A DNA stretch of 64,000 bases. Source: Petrosia ficiformis (Eukaryota > Porifera > Demospongiae > Haplosclerida > Petrosiidae). Position numbers and translations under genes: made by a program. The notes below the pieces were generated by a model. It was not told the DNA's origin. It searched no databases and worked only from the letters and a program-made list of their open reading frames with translations. The DNA lies in contig OX345645.1 of the NCBI GenBank assembly GCA_947044365.1, positions 3,681,741 to 3,745,740 of the forward strand, given 5' to 3'. Positions within the stretch are counted from its first letter, which is position 1. Each line of letters opens with the position of its first letter. Below, piece by piece: positions 63,780-64,000 of the stretch.

Positions 63780-64000
63780 ACAATATACATGTAGACTCAT
63801 GTGATATACATGTACATGTAGACTTGTGTGATATACGTACATGTAGACTCATGTGATATACATGTAGACTCATTGATATAAATGTAGACTCATGTGACAT
63901 ACATGTAGACTCATGTGATATACATGTACATGTAGACTTGTGTGATATACATGTAGACCCATGTGATATACATGTACATGTAGACATGTGTGATATACGT
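63780..64000. repeat. GATATACATGTAGACTCATG array
   Basis: About ten 20-26 bp units run to the window edge. The frame open across it is spurious. Confidence 0.85.

Overview
The window is nuclear DNA of a multicellular animal. It is AT-rich and intron-dense, with long introns full of short inverted-repeat transposons and arrays built on the palindrome TACATGTA. Three protein genes can be read by joining exons at GT/AG splice sites with matching codon phase. No bacterial features are present. An early-branching invertebrate, perhaps a demosponge, would fit the repeat style, but that is a guess; the sequence proves only 'animal'.

Left third, minus strand (866-14334): an AGGF1 orthologue (angiogenic factor with G-patch and FHA domains). 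Its coiled coil, OCRE tyrosine repeats, FHA domain and post-FHA helix are in the window. The G-patch would lie off the left edge. Between the first OCRE-like exon and the main OCRE exons sits an array of 11 copies of a 92-bp unit. Each unit holds an exon-like segment that is frame-compatible with its neighbours only if exactly one copy is used.

Middle, minus strand (14699-59725): a TP53BP1 (53BP1) orthologue of 29 exons. The exon lengths sum to 7824 nt, an exact multiple of 3, and all 28 junction phases agree; the predicted protein is 2607 residues. It has SQ/TQ-rich N-terminal exons, including a 44-residue tandem repeat that carries one SQ per unit. A large acidic exon, a segment like the oligomerisation domain, tandem Tudor domains and tandem BRCT domains follow. 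Its introns hold most of the window's repeats: a broken Ty3/Gypsy-type LTR retroelement on the opposite strand (33.57-36.41 kb), a 13.7-kb intron with about 1.9-kb segmental repeats, and several MITE families.

Right end, plus strand (60022 onward): the first three coding exons of a Spinster-type major facilitator transporter, head-to-head with TP53BP1 across about 300 bp. The gene continues past the right edge. Its third intron begins with a tandem array that repeats the exon-3 splice donor.

TP53BP1 and AGGF1 lie tail-to-head on one strand with 364 bp between their coding regions. The shared 59.7-60.0 kb interval probably holds the promoters of TP53BP1 and the transporter. No functional link between the three genes is visible beyond this layout.
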